DNA of 64,000 nucleotides. Origin: Cydia pomonella (lineage: Eukaryota; Arthropoda; Insecta; Lepidoptera; Tortricidae). The notes under the pieces are model-generated. The model worked only from the letters and a program-made list of their open reading frames with translations, did not search any database and had not been told where the DNA came from. The stretch's first letter is position 1, and each line of letters opens with the position of its first letter. Below, piece after piece: positions 43,621 to 53,130 of the stretch. The stretch covers positions 62,001 through 126,000 of the forward strand of contig NW_026907807.1 in NCBI RefSeq assembly GCF_033807575.1, read 5' to 3'. The position numbers and the translations under genes were made by a program.

Positions 43621-43700
43621 ATCAAAATTCAAAATTCAAAAATTTATTCTGCAAGTAGGCCTCAAGGGCTCTTTTACAAGTCAATACAACATTTTATAGT
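43621..43700 (-). repeat. LINE tail (family Gt), second copy
   Basis: aaaatttattctgcaagtag gcctcaagggctcttttaca is the complement of the same kind of tail, with a (caaaatt)n run at its left edge (43,621-43,640). Confidence 0.55.
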
Positions 43701-44024
43701 AACATCATATAGTGACATGAAAAATACATAACAACATTTATAAATACAACAGCCAATACCTGGGTAAACATTACATTATAATAATCTTAAAATAAATAAT
43801 TAATACAATACAATAGAGATGTATAGTCTCTATGGTTAAAAACACATTAAATCTGGAGATGTAAAAGGTCCCCAATGTCAGAGTACTAATACTAATAAAA
43901 TTTGGAGGTGTAAAGTCTCTACAAGTGTCAAAATAAATAAATAATCATTTTAGATACCATAATAATCCTATAGCGTACTATTACATTGCATAATTATTTT
44001 TTGCTAAGTAGGCATAATAGGATT

Positions 44025-44484
44025 GTTAGGTATCTTGCGTCCCCAACACAACCGACTCGCTATCAAAAAGGAAATACAGTCCCAGAGTCACCGTTAGGTA
44101 CGACGACGAGCGTAGCGAGGAGGAGTGTTAGGTATATTGCGTCCCCAACACACCCGACTCGCTATCAAAAAAGAAATGCAGCCCCAGAGTCACCGTTAGG
44201 TGCGACGACGAGCGAAGCGAGGAGGAGTGTTAGGTATCTTGCGCCCTCAACACACCCGACTCGCTATCAAAAAATAAATATAGTCCCAGAGTCACCGTTA
44301 GGTACGACAACGAGCGAAGCGAGGAGGAGTGTTAGGTATCTTGCGTTCCCAACACACCCGACTCGCTATCAAAAAATAAATACAGTCCCAGAGTCACTGT
44401 TAGGTACGACGACGAGCGAAGCGAGGAGGAGTGTTAGGTATCTTGCGTTCCCAACACACCCGACTCGCTATCAAAAAGAAATAG
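44025..44484 (+). repeat. 102-bp minisatellite, 4.5 units, open in frame
   Basis: Units start at 44,025, 44,127, 44,229, 44,331 and 44,433, exactly 102 bases apart (34 codons), so the 173-codon frame 43,986-44,507 stays open throughout. Each unit translates to VRYLA.PTHPTRYQK, then INTVPESPLGTTTSEARRS with small variations. No signal peptide, coiled coil or known domain is visible; the repeat is basic and proline-rich. DNA of the units differs by a few substitutions and no indels. Whether it is translated cannot be told; it may equally be a non-coding array. Confidence 0.85.
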
Positions 44485-44574
44485 GAAGAAATAGTAATAA
44501 CATGTAGCTGTGAGACACAACATTTTGTGCTTGTATGTCAGATAAAAGACGCAATAGCTACACAAAATTACTAG

Positions 44575-44720
44575 CTTAAATTAACTTAAATGTACTATGA
44601 GATGTAAAGGTCTCTAAGTGTCAGAATTATTAAAAATATAGGTATACACAATCAAATTAAACACAAAATAAAAGTAAAAATTTAGAGATGTATAAGGTCT
44701 CCAAGTGTCTAAAATTAAAA
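44575..44720. repeat. 'gagatgtaaaggtctc' short repeats
   Basis: gagatgtaaaggtctctaag (44,599) and gagatgtataaggtctccaa (44,683) recur with related pieces at 43,817, 43,856 and 43,905, on both sides of the minisatellite. Confidence 0.5.
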
Positions 44721-44972
44721 CTAAGTTAAACAATATAAGTCAGGAATATCTGAAACGGTCATTTTGTTCCAGTTTGCCTGAGCAGGAATTTTTCGTTTTT
44801 TAATATGATTTGAACAACGAGTACAGGTCACGATATTACCCAAAGCGATTAAAACAGCAGGAAGTAAATTGTCTAGATTTGTAGTTACTAGTCTCGTACG
44901 CTGCTGAGGATATATCATTTTATTGCAAATGGTGCACACCACATCATGCTGGCTATATATATATTTACATCA
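44721..44972 (-). pseudogene. Possible Helitron N-terminal cysteine-rich remnant
   Basis: The minus frame reads VVCTICNKMIYPQQRTRLVT, later ALGNIVTCTRCSNHIKKRKI, then PAQANWNKMTVSDIP. Two C-x2-C pairs followed by 'kiP..A..N.m.v.diP' resemble the cysteine-rich segment that precedes the Rep domain in insect Helitrons. It is on the same strand as, and 5' of, the helicase remnant at 43,097, as expected of a single minus-strand element that has lost its middle. The frame closes at 44,721. The family assignment is tentative. Confidence 0.45.
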
Positions 44973-44983
44973 CTAAAAGGCAA

Positions 44984-45532
44984 AAAATAAATAATTTTTA
45001 ATTAAAAAAAAACCGCCTTCAAAAAATATCCAATAAAGAAAATAGTAACTATATACACAGTAAGATAAAACACTAAAAAGTTAGAAATAATAAAGTTTTT
45101 TCTGTATTATAAATCCAAAGTTCGTTAAAGAACCCCTTTACAAAATATATTATTTACTTACAAATCAATAATAATAAACAATATTTGGAGTCGGTGCCAG
45201 CAACGATATAATGGGATTAAGATTTTGTAAACATATCTACATTATCTACTAATTTCTAAGTTATTGAATTGAAAACGACATTTAAGTTGTATCACTAGTT
45301 ATTTTTATATCGTTGCTGGCACCGACTCCAAATATTGTTTATTATTATTGATTTGTAAGTAAATAATATATTTTGTAAAGGGGTTCTTTAACGAACTTTG
45401 GATTTATAATACAGAAAAAACTTTATTATTTCTAACTTTTTAGTGTTTTATCTTACTGTGTATATAGTTACTATTTTCTTTATTGGATATTTTTTGAAGG
45501 CGGTTTTTTTTTAATTAAAAATTATTTATTTT
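44984..45532. repeat. Perfect 228-bp inverted repeat with 93-bp spacer
   Basis: The left arm 44,984-45,211 and the right arm 45,305-45,532 are exact reverse complements as far as I can check by eye, including a run of nine A/T near the outer ends. The spacer 45,212-45,304 is unrelated AT-rich sequence. Outer portions contain aaccgccttcaaaaaatatc, similar to the repeat at 42,730, and the inner ends read ggtgccagcaacgatata. No coding sequence. It could be a foldback transposon, a recent inverted duplication or a long-hairpin RNA locus. Confidence 0.95.
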
Positions 45533-45565
45533 AGATCGTAGAGTATGGCTACATATACAAGAAAA

Positions 45566-45672
45566 CGTCACATACACACACACACACACACCCAGAGACA
45601 CACGCGCGCGTATTATGTCACACATATTTATGTGTGTGTGACGACATATTTATATATGTATATATATTGTGT
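45566..45672. repeat. CA/TG microsatellite with inverted halves
   Basis: (ca)n at 45,573-45,591 is followed by (cg)n, then (tg)n at 45,632-45,640 and (ta)n at 45,650-45,668. The 'ttatgtcacacat' and 'gtgtgacataata' blocks are mutually inverted, so the tract can fold. Confidence 0.8.
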
Positions 45673-45935
45673 GACATAATAAACTATACTGAGCCGTGCT
45701 TCTTGAGCTCCGTAAACTTCATAATTGAGCAAAAATAATTAAGATATAAGATGTACGAGTAGGTAGTGGAGAAATGAAAAAAAAAATCAGAGTAGGTATA
45801 TGACCAAGTTTTTTCTTCCAATAATTGCCTAAACTCTTCTAACTTCTGTCGTAATGTTCCTATTGTATGTTTATTCTGAGATTGTGCAATAAATATTAAA
45901 TGAGTATGTATTATCTTTGTATTGTACTTTTATTG

Positions 45936-46090
45936 GGAGTGTTTTAAATCAACACGAATTGCGAAATACCTATTCGCACATGTATCGTACAACGTTTTAC
46001 AGTACATATGGCCCTTTAAATGTTCGACACAGTAACGTAATATGCTAAATTTCGCACTAGTGCGGTAAAGTAGCACCATATGTACTGTAA
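45936..46090. mobile_element. MITE family M2, right two-thirds
   Basis: gagtgttttaaatcaacacg through accatatgtactgta, as in 21,730-21,888. The left arm is missing. Confidence 0.7.
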
Positions 46091-46790
46091 AATGTGTTAT
46101 GTTATCATTCGCCCATGCGTCTCACTCGCTCACACTAATAGATGAACCTGACATGCGAAATATTCGTGCGAATCATACCTAGAAAAACACGTTTGGAAAT
46201 TGTACTTCATAGTTGAAAATCAACATTAGACGACAATGAGCACTAAGCTATTATAAAAAAACATTTCTTACGAAATCGCATTGAAGTATATCAAGCAGAC
46301 AATCTTTTTTATTTTCAATAAATTTTACATACAAGAATACGACGTATTAATGACGCATATAAAAAAAATAGTCTATTTTTTTCCTAACCATAAATACAGG
46401 CACAAGGTACATTTTATTTAAAAATTAATGAACTAGCCAATCAAAAACATAGTATGAACAATCAGAAACTGTAAAACTATCAAAACCTATTAAACTATAC
46501 ATAGTACGAACCCTGGCGTTATCAAGAATTCAACAACTCCGACTAGAAGTTGGAAACTTAATAAAATTTCCAATGAAACCTTTTATTTCTTCTCTTCCAG
46601 CTATTTCCAGTCATATCTATCGCTCTATTGAATATGATATGACGTTATCTGGAGAAAGTCCATGACGGCTTGTGTGTTTATTTTTGTGGACTATCTGTTA
46701 CCACAAAAATAGGTTGATGTGCTTAATTTCTGTTGAGATGTGTTGTTGGATCGGTACTTGAATTTGAAGTAAAGTATTGTTTATGTGTCA
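46091..46790. other. No feature seen
   Basis: AT-rich spacer. Confidence 0.4.
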
Positions 46791-47077
46791 AACATCTCTT
46801 TATAACAGCTTTGACTTTCTCAGGCCTGACTATGAGTCTTAGTCAAAGCCCAAACAAATTACTTTTTCCAGCCTTTGACTAAATAATTTCCGTCAAACCT
46901 AGGAGAGACTAATTTGGTCAGGCAAACATCGAAGCTCAATTTCATAAAAATCCAATTTCAGCACTGCAACCTATCGAATCTATCCTACATATGTACGAGT
47001 ATTATAAATGGTTCAATATGTATACCGTTAAAAATTATACACAGTAACTTTACGGTCGGGCGAATTTTCCGAGTACA

Positions 47078-47267
47078 GTACCCCTAGTGTAAATTTAATC
47101 GACATCATAACGTGACGAACGCGTTTGCGTTAAGTCTCATTTTGTATAGGATTTTGAGTTTCCAAAACGTCCCGCTTGGCGCGCTCTTTCTAAATCCAAT
47201 ACAAAATGAGACTAAACGCAAACGCGTACGTCACGTTTCGAAATCGAATTTATTTACACTAGAGGTA
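47078..47267. mobile_element. MITE family M10
   Basis: tacccctagtgtaaatttaa (left) and ttatttacactagaggta (right) open an imperfect inverted repeat that continues through acgcgtttgcgtt / acgcaaacgcgt and gtctcattttgtat / atacaaaatgagac, about 75 bases per arm. Non-coding. Confidence 0.8.
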
Positions 47268-47361
47268 CAGATCGACGTTTGACCGACCAAGCAAAGCCCA
47301 AAACAGATAATTTTACATTCGACATTTGAGTGAAAAGTTAAGGACTTAGGTTTGACAAAAA

Positions 47362-47462
47362 ACAAAAGACAAAGTGGTTGACTGGTAGAGAATGCCTTAA
47401 GGCATTAAGTCCACCATTTGTACTTAATATTTTATGTGCAATAAAGTATAAATAAAAAAACT
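47362..47462 (+). repeat. LINE 3' tail (family Jt)
   Basis: ggttgactggtagagaatgc, cttaaggcattaagtccacc, atgtgcaataaagtataaat and an A run. Confidence 0.7.
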
Positions 47463-47565
47463 TCAGTCAAAGGCCGAAATTGGAATTCATTTCGGAGTTT
47501 GCCTAGGCTTTGGTCAAACCTAGGATAAACCAGTCATTCCGGGAAGACACTGCATATCGACCTTT

Positions 47566-48411
47566 GTCACGGCATATGTAAATAAGTTTATTTTGACCTA
47601 ACCCAGTGCTAGCTAAGGGTTAAAAACACCCCTCACTTCTTATACAAAGATATATATATATACTTCTAAAAAGATGTAATTGAGAACAGAAACGTTCCCA
47701 ACACCGAACAGTATTGCATCCATTCGTCACACGTATTTATTCAGCGACCAGTAACCAGGAGTAATGGGCTACGTGCTTGGACGTTCCGAGAATCGGGGAG
47801 AATAGCCTTGAAGGCTATAAGCTATATATATAGAGATATTCAGAGGTTCATATTCACATTTACTGTAAAGATTCGCCTTTTAGGCTAAGTAATGGTGTAA
47901 GATTTAGTGAATTATTTGAGTTTTAAATCCCAATGTTACTTGTTAGCATATCTCAACAGTTCTCGCAGTACATTTCGCGCGAACTCATAACCTCGAATCG
48001 TATCATAAAAAAATGAGATTTAAAATCGTAAAAACCGCACTTGGTGTGAAATTACGATAATCATAAGTACGTACCTATACGCATTGAACTATTATTGCGA
48101 AGTATAGAACCGGCACAGAGAAACAGTATTTTGCGCCATGAGTTGTTATTTTGACAACAAACTATAGAAGCGGAGAGTGAAGCTCGTGACCTAAATGCGT
48201 AAGTACCATGAATTTTGACGGCGCTTATGACGTTTTGATCGCACAGTACAGGGTGCAATTGTGATAATTTCATTGTTTGGTATGGGTTCTATATTTGTAT
48301 AATACGAGTCGGTTGTTTTAAAATAAACAGTCTACGTAAATATAGGTTAATTTAAGCGGGTTTTATTTGAGAATTTTGACAATTAGGTACAGGGCCAAAG
48401 GCAGAGAGCGC
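47566..48411. other. No feature seen
   Basis: Contains a (ta)n tract at 47,650-47,661 and a 70-codon minus frame (48,061-48,273) of unknown meaning. Confidence 0.4.
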
Positions 48412-48741
48412 ATGCTCGCCTCGAGCCCTAGGGCCAGCGGGCACTGGACCCGCATTGCATAGACGTCGTCGGGGGGCGGGGGATCACGCGTTTCTGATCC
48501 CCCCCGCCCCCTCCATTGTGAGGGTGCCCTGACGTTAAGCCGGGGCTGCCGGAGGGCGCCGTGGTGAATGTCATCATCGATCCCAGTGCGCCCTCACGAA
48601 CGGCAAAGAGGGTGAAACGCCGGAGTGGGTTTAGTGGGTAGGGCTAAATTCTCCCCCCTCTTGCCAGGAGAGGGGAAAGGAGTGGCGAGTCCCACACACC
48701 GTGCGTAAATGCATTCCCACTCCGTCAAAAAAAAAAAAAAA
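48412..48741 (+). repeat. GC-rich LINE 3' UTR ending in poly(A)
   Basis: An island of GC-rich sequence with a strong hairpin (gggggcgggggatca / tgatcccccccgcccc, 48,471-48,508), blocks 'ggcgccgtggtgaatgtcat' and 'cccagtgcgccctcacgaac', and a 15-A run at 48,727-48,741. Composition and 3' poly(A) indicate the untranslated end of a GC-rich non-LTR retrotransposon. I recall R1-like lepidopteran LINEs with comparable ends, but no coding remnant is present to prove it. Confidence 0.6.
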
Positions 48742-48774
48742 GATTTAACGTCATTAGGTATGAATCTAGGTAAG

Positions 48775-48998
48775 TACAGTCAGCATCAAAAGTAGCGGAT
48801 CAAATAACGATTTATAAGTATCTACCATTCTGTAACAGCTTAACAAACAGTGATGTCTTTAATATATAAAAACTAAGACTGTAAAAGATATACTTTTGAA
48901 CTGGAATTTTAGAAACTCATCTATTTTTGGAAAAGTTATCCGGAATATCAGATACTTTTGGCGCGTTGTTTCATCCGCTACTTTTGATGCTGACTGTA
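48775..48998. mobile_element. MITE family M11 with TA target duplication
   Basis: Termini cagtcagcatcaaaagtagc gga and tccgctacttttgatgctgactg are perfect inverted repeats of 23-25 bases, flanked by TA. The interior is AT-rich. The 67-codon frame 48,927-49,130 crosses its right end and is not a gene. Confidence 0.85.
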
Positions 48999-48999
48999 C

Positions 49000-49354
49000 G
49001 TATGGCTATGGACAGAGGTGTAACCTTTGCGGTAGAATTTGTCATGGTTTATGTCTTTTGTTTTGACCTAAAATCGTGCTTTTTGAATATTTTACCTCGT
49101 TTACCATATAAATACCTAGCAATATCGTAAGTGGTTGCATGCATAAGTAATGGAGGCCAGACCTCGACAATGTGAGGTCATTTGGATAACTTTTAGGGTT
49201 CCGTAGTTATTAAAAAACTCTAGTATGTGGTTTCAACATGTCCATTTATACTTATACTCAAATAAATTAGAGCGAGTAGAAGTTTTCTTGTAAAACTACT
49301 CTCTTCGCTTTTATTTTCTTACGGTCTGTGAGAAAAGAGAAGAGTCATAGAAAG
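49000..49354. other. Fragment of the 'gggttccgtag' repeat; otherwise nothing
   Basis: Only 'ttagggttccgtagttatta' (49,194-49,213) is recognisable, as the left end of the repeat at 33,872. Confidence 0.4.
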
Positions 49355-49560
49355 ATAAAGATAAAGATAGTTTATTATTCAAGTAGGCATATTACAACGC
49401 GCTTATGAACGTCAAATAAAGCTACACCGGCTCTAACCCTACACCTCTGACCCGAAAAGATTTAAATCCCCCTTAAATTGGAGGAGGGTATCCCAATATG
49501 GACCGTCAAGAAACTCGGCGGGACACATCTTTTCAAAACAGTACATCTTATAATTAACAT
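49355..49560 (-). repeat. LINE 3' end with (atcttt)n terminus
   Basis: On the minus strand: gtgtcccgccgagtttcttg, ggataccctcctccaattta, gggggatttaaatcttttcg, gcgttgtaatatgcctactt and a terminal (tttatc)n. It is the end of a Jockey-type LINE. No long frame remains. Confidence 0.55.
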
Positions 49561-50094
49561 GCATTAAATAAGAAAAAATACAATTTAGATTACTATAGAA
49601 ATCATGCAATTACATACAGTAGCTACTTTTCTTTATTGAAATTTGATTAAAAAATATATATGTCATATCAAATCATACAAATACGTAGCTCTTTCAGAAA
49701 ACACATCGAATTCTAATATAATATATTGGTTCCCTTATATTCCACGACTTATCTCTTTCCGCACAGATTCTATAACGATATTGGGTTTGTGACGGCCTTC
49801 AAAAATTGTAAAATCAAAAACCGCTCACAGTGTATCACTAGTCTTGCGTATATCTTGAGCAGTAATTCCATCCAAACTCGGTAACTCGTTCACATAACAT
49901 GTACACAAAGGATGAGTGCTTAGATTTAATAACGGTATGAGACTTAGCGCTCACGTCGAGATAAACTTGTGGAAGAGCATGTAACATTAAACTACTGCTA
50001 AATATTTTAAGCGGGTAGATAATTCATTGATTTTGTAATAAATCCGACATTTCGACGCGGGGTTTACTACTAAAAAAGATGCTTGTGTGTGTTT

Positions 50095-50466
50095 GACCGC
50101 TTGTACAATGGGCTGTGCTCTGAGGAATTGTTTGACATGATGCCAACGGCCACTTTCTATCACCGCACCGCTCGCCGTCGGCAGGGAGTTCATCCTCACA
50201 CCTTAGAACCTAAATGGTCGCGTACTGTGCGGTTCAAGAGGAATTTCCTCCCGCGGACGCTCCGGCTGTAGAATGAGCTCGCTTCCGAGGTTTTCCCGAG
50301 GGTCTACAGTATGGGGTCCTTCAAAAAAGGAGTGTACAGGTTTTTAAAGGGTCGGCAACGCGCATGTAACACCTCTGGAGTTGCAGGCGTCCATAGGCTG
50401 CGGTGACTGCTTACCATCAGGCGGGCCGTATGCTTGTTTGCCACCGTCGTGGTATAAAAAAAAAAT
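50095..50466 (+). pseudogene. CR1/Jockey-like LINE C-terminus (type C-a) with tail
   Basis: The plus frame from 50,160 reads RTARRRQGVHPHTLEPKWSR then TVRFKRNFLPRTLRL, hits TAG at 50,269 in place of the conserved tryptophan codon (the copy at 52,400 has LWNELP), and continues EVFPRVYSMGSFKKGVYRFL. The family ending ACNTSGVAGVH is not preserved before the L1t tail (gttgcaggcgtccataggct). It is the part behind the RT domain of a non-LTR retrotransposon, truncated at the 5' end and inactivated. Confidence 0.8.
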
Positions 50467-50624
50467 GCTTATGAGTCACATCGAGCTGAAGCAAGCAACA
50501 ATGTAAAACGTTTTGCTGGCCGCGGATACATTAGACAAGCTTTTACATATTTAGTTACACCTGTCCCGTACCTAGTTTGTCTGTCTGTCTGTAATCAAAT
50601 CATGCAAGGTTTCCGATGAAGCTG

Positions 50625-50850
50625 ACAATTTGCATACATATGAAAGTCCGTATATGTCGTATGGTACCATCGAGCTGATCTGATGATGGAGACAGGCATA
50701 GGAATTCTGTGATAAAACAACGCAAACTTATTGTGTTTAGAATCGTTAGAATTGCCTGTGGAAAAGTACAGTCCGCGTTAAAAGATTGTACAAAAATGTT
50801 TTTTTTTTTCAAAAACTTTTTCAGTACATATGATGTAACTTGCAATAATT
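50625..50850 (+). repeat. Interspersed repeat E, copy 2
   Basis: gagctgatctgatgatggag, ctgtgataaaacaacgcaaa, gaattgcctgtggaaaagta, then a T run and 'caaaaactttttcagtacat'. Same block order as at 13,560. Confidence 0.6.
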
Positions 50851-50880
50851 AACACATTACGTGACTATGTCGAAAATTTA

Positions 50881-50963
50881 AAGGATCATAATTTTGTACT
50901 GTAAAAAGTTGTACGATACATGTGCGAATAGGTAATTTGCAACTCGTGTCGATTTAAAACGCT
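50881..50963 (-). mobile_element. MITE family M2, fragment cut by a SINE
   Basis: gtactgtaaaaagttgtacg, atacatgtgcgaataggtaa and gtgtcgatttaaaacgct match M2 in reverse, and the sequence stops exactly where the S1 SINE target duplication starts (50,964). Confidence 0.65.
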
Positions 50964-51341
50964 AGTTATTCCTAGTTTTTGCGTCATCGGAAGTTGCGCT
51001 GGTGGCCTAGCGGCAAGAGCGTGCGACTTGCAATCCGGAGGTCGCGGGTTCAAACCCCGGCTCATACCAATGAGTTTTTCGGAAATTATGTACGAAATAT
51101 CATTTGATATTCACCAGTCGCTTTTCGATGAAGGAAAACATCGTGAGGAAACCGGACTAATCCCAATAAGGCCTAGTTTACCCTCTGGGTTGAAAGGTCA
51201 GATGGCAGTCGCTTTCTTAAGAACTAGTGATTACGTCGATTCTCGGGATTAGATGCCGAGCGGACCCCAGGCTTCCATGAGCCGTGGCAAAATGCCGGGA
51301 CAACGCGAGGAAGAAAGAAAAAAAAAGTTATTCGTAGTTTT
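50964..51341 (+). mobile_element. tRNA-derived SINE, family S1, with 16-bp target duplication
   Basis: Flanked by agttattcctagtttt (50,964-50,979) and agttattcgtagtttt (51,326-51,341), one mismatch. The A box lies in tggcctagcggcaagagcgt and the B box in gtcgcgggttcaaaccccgg. The body ends ggacaacgcgaggaag and an A-rich tail. It is the most complete S1 copy here and likely the youngest. The 74-codon frame over it is a by-product. Confidence 0.9.
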
Positions 51342-51356
51342 CCTTGTATCGTAATA

Positions 51357-51938
51357 TACAGGGTGGCCAAATAAGAAGTATACATTTTGTTTTTAAATTT
51401 TAACTGTATTAAGTTCAAAAATTATTAGGTATTGTTTTAAAAATATATTCTTCAGGGTTGGCAAATTCATGCGAAACATAATGTCTGACATATGTCCACC
51501 TCTAACAGCAGGCAAATGTAAGCCCTTATCATCCCAATGTTCAGCATCTATTCGCACATTTTTGGCATTATCTTAGTACATTTGTGTCGAATAGTCGGTT
51601 TTAACTGTTTAAATTTCATCAGCTCGTTAGCATAGACACGTAATTTTAGATAGCCCCACAGAAATAAGTCAAGAGCTACAAAATTTGGAGAATTTGGGTG
51701 CCAATCACTGTAACTTTTTTTCAAAATTAATCGAGCAAACAACGTGTTTTAAACAACAGAAACATTTGAGATAAAATTGCTTGCTGCTAGTGGTATACAT
51801 TTGGCAGAAATTATCTTCCGTATACAATTGCCAACCCTGAATAATATATTTATGAAAAAATATTTAGTAAAATTTCCACTTAATGTAATTAAAATTTAAA
51901 AACAAAGTGTATCATGCTTATTTGTCCACCCTGTACTA
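51357..51938 (-). mobile_element. Mariner/Tc1-type element with TIRs and transposase remnant
   Basis: Ends tacagggtggccaaataaga and the complement of tgtccaccctgta form imperfect inverted repeats that extend about 115 bases inward (both arms include 'cagggttggcaa'). On the minus strand 51,742-51,548 reads DWHPNSPNFVALDLFLWGYL then KLRVYANELMKFKQL. This is the C-terminal catalytic region of mariner-like transposases, with the last catalytic Asp in 'LDLFLWG'. After a frameshift the end reads AVRGGHMSDIMFR near 51,480. The first two catalytic Asp regions are deleted, so it is a non-autonomous deletion derivative. Confidence 0.8.
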
Positions 51939-52343
51939 TTTATTCCTCTCCTGTGTTATTTACTATTCTGTCACATCCAGAACATTCAGCTTCTACGTTA
52001 GCCATATTCAGTCATAATCCAGTAACCGGGAGGATTACTCCGTTTTAATCCCCACGGTTTTATTAACCGAACCGTCTGTTTGTGCATCACACGATTCAGC
52101 TAAGCTGCTAAACGTCTTTATTAATGTATAGATATGTGTAGGTATGTATTCAAAAATACAGGGAAACTCGAGCGGTATTTAATATTAGAACTTGTTAAAA
52201 TGTTGATACAGTTATGATACTATACCACCTTGGCCTTGGCCTCCAGTGCAAGGCTGGCAGCGAACCAGCGTTGTCAGCATTCGTGGCAGATAGACTACTT
52301 GGCCACCTAGGCCACGGCATGGGTCGAACTTTCTCAAGTATGA
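51939..52343. other. No feature seen
   Basis: AT-rich spacer; the 142-codon frame starting at 52,214 is open here only because it runs into the LINE fragment. Confidence 0.4.
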
Positions 52344-52748
52344 ACGCGCCCACTGAATACCAGTTCGCCGAACGATATCGGCCTATCAGTTATTCGCAAA
52401 ACCTGACAATCGTGAATCGCACCGCCCGCCGTCGGCAGGGTGTTCATCCTCACACCCTAGAACCTAAATGGTCACGCACTGTGCGGTTTAAGAGGAACTT
52501 CCTCCCGCGCACGCTCCAGTTGTGGAATGAGCTACCTGCCGAGGTTTTCCCGAGGGTCTACAGTATGAGGTACAGATTTTTAAAGGGTCAGCAACGCGCA
52601 TGTAACACCTCTGGAGTTGCAGGCGTCCATAGGCTACGGTGACTGCTTACCATCAGGCGGGCCGTATGCTTGCTTGCCACCGTCGTGGTATAAGAAAAAA
52701 ACTGACAGGCCGATATCGTTCGGCGAACTGGTAACCAGTGGGCCCCTT
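52344..52748. mobile_element. MITE family M12 split by a LINE insertion
   Basis: The left half (gcccactgaataccagttcg, ccgaacgatatcggcctatc, agtt) and the right half (aactgacaggccgatatcgt, tcggcgaactggtaaccagt, gggc) are inverted repeats of about 50 bases, separated by the LINE fragment at 52,405-52,696 instead of a short loop. Confidence 0.75.
52405..52696 (+). pseudogene. CR1/Jockey-like LINE C-terminus (type C-a) nested in a MITE
   Basis: The frame reads NRTARRRQGVHPHTLEPKWS, RTVRFKRNFLPRTLQLWNEL, PAEVFPRVYSMRYRFLKGQQ and RACNTSGVAGVHRLR, then stops (52,640). Unlike the 50,160 copy it has no nonsense codon, but it lacks six codons (SFKKGV region) by an in-frame 18-base deletion. The L1t tail follows and ends in an A run at 52,690. 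It is 5'-truncated before the RT domain. Confidence 0.85.
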
Positions 52749-52977
52749 AAAGCAATCTCTAGACGTCAAATCCCTTGAAAGTAGCCGTCACGTTGTATTC
52801 ATTTCTTGTATGGAAGATAGAGGTAAGGAATACAATCTCCATAGGCAGAACTGTTGCAAAGGTGGCCAGCTGTCAATATAAATAATAGTTCCAAAACTCT
52901 CCAGAGTAGCGCTAGAGTAGCTAAAACGTAGGCGTTATTGACGGAGTGAAGTGAGCTGTCAATGATTTTTTTTTATA

Positions 52978-53130
52978 TTTATTTATTTAATCTTTATTGC
53001 ACATAAGGAAACACACTCTACAGTAGGCGAACTTAATGCCGTAAGGCATTCTCTACCAGTCAACCTTTAGGCAAAGCAGATAAGTTGTAGGCGGTGCAGA
53101 AACATGACGTATAGGTGATACAATATTCTA
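52978..53130 (-). repeat. LINE 3' tail (family Jt) with UTR
   Basis: tttattgcacataaggaaac, aggcgaacttaatgccgtaa, ggcattctctaccagtcaac, taggcaaagcagataagttg, then gtaggcggtgcagaaacatg. It mirrors 5395-5562. Confidence 0.75.

Larger units (their letters stand above)
46800..47565. repeat. Possible larger inverted structure around two nested elements
   Basis: agcctttgactaaataattt near 46,871 and tcagtcaaaggccgaaattg near 47,464, and 'ccgtcaaacctagga' (46,891) versus 'ttaggtttgac' (47,347), are inverted relative to each other. A MITE (47,078) and a LINE tail (47,362) lie between. The similarity is patchy, so the call is weak. Confidence 0.35.

Noticed and set aside
43444..43731. 95-codon frame as a gene
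   Set aside because: It runs through a LINE tail and has no motif; the antisense 69-codon frame is equally open.
48927..49130. 67-codon frame
   Set aside because: It crosses the right terminus of MITE M11.
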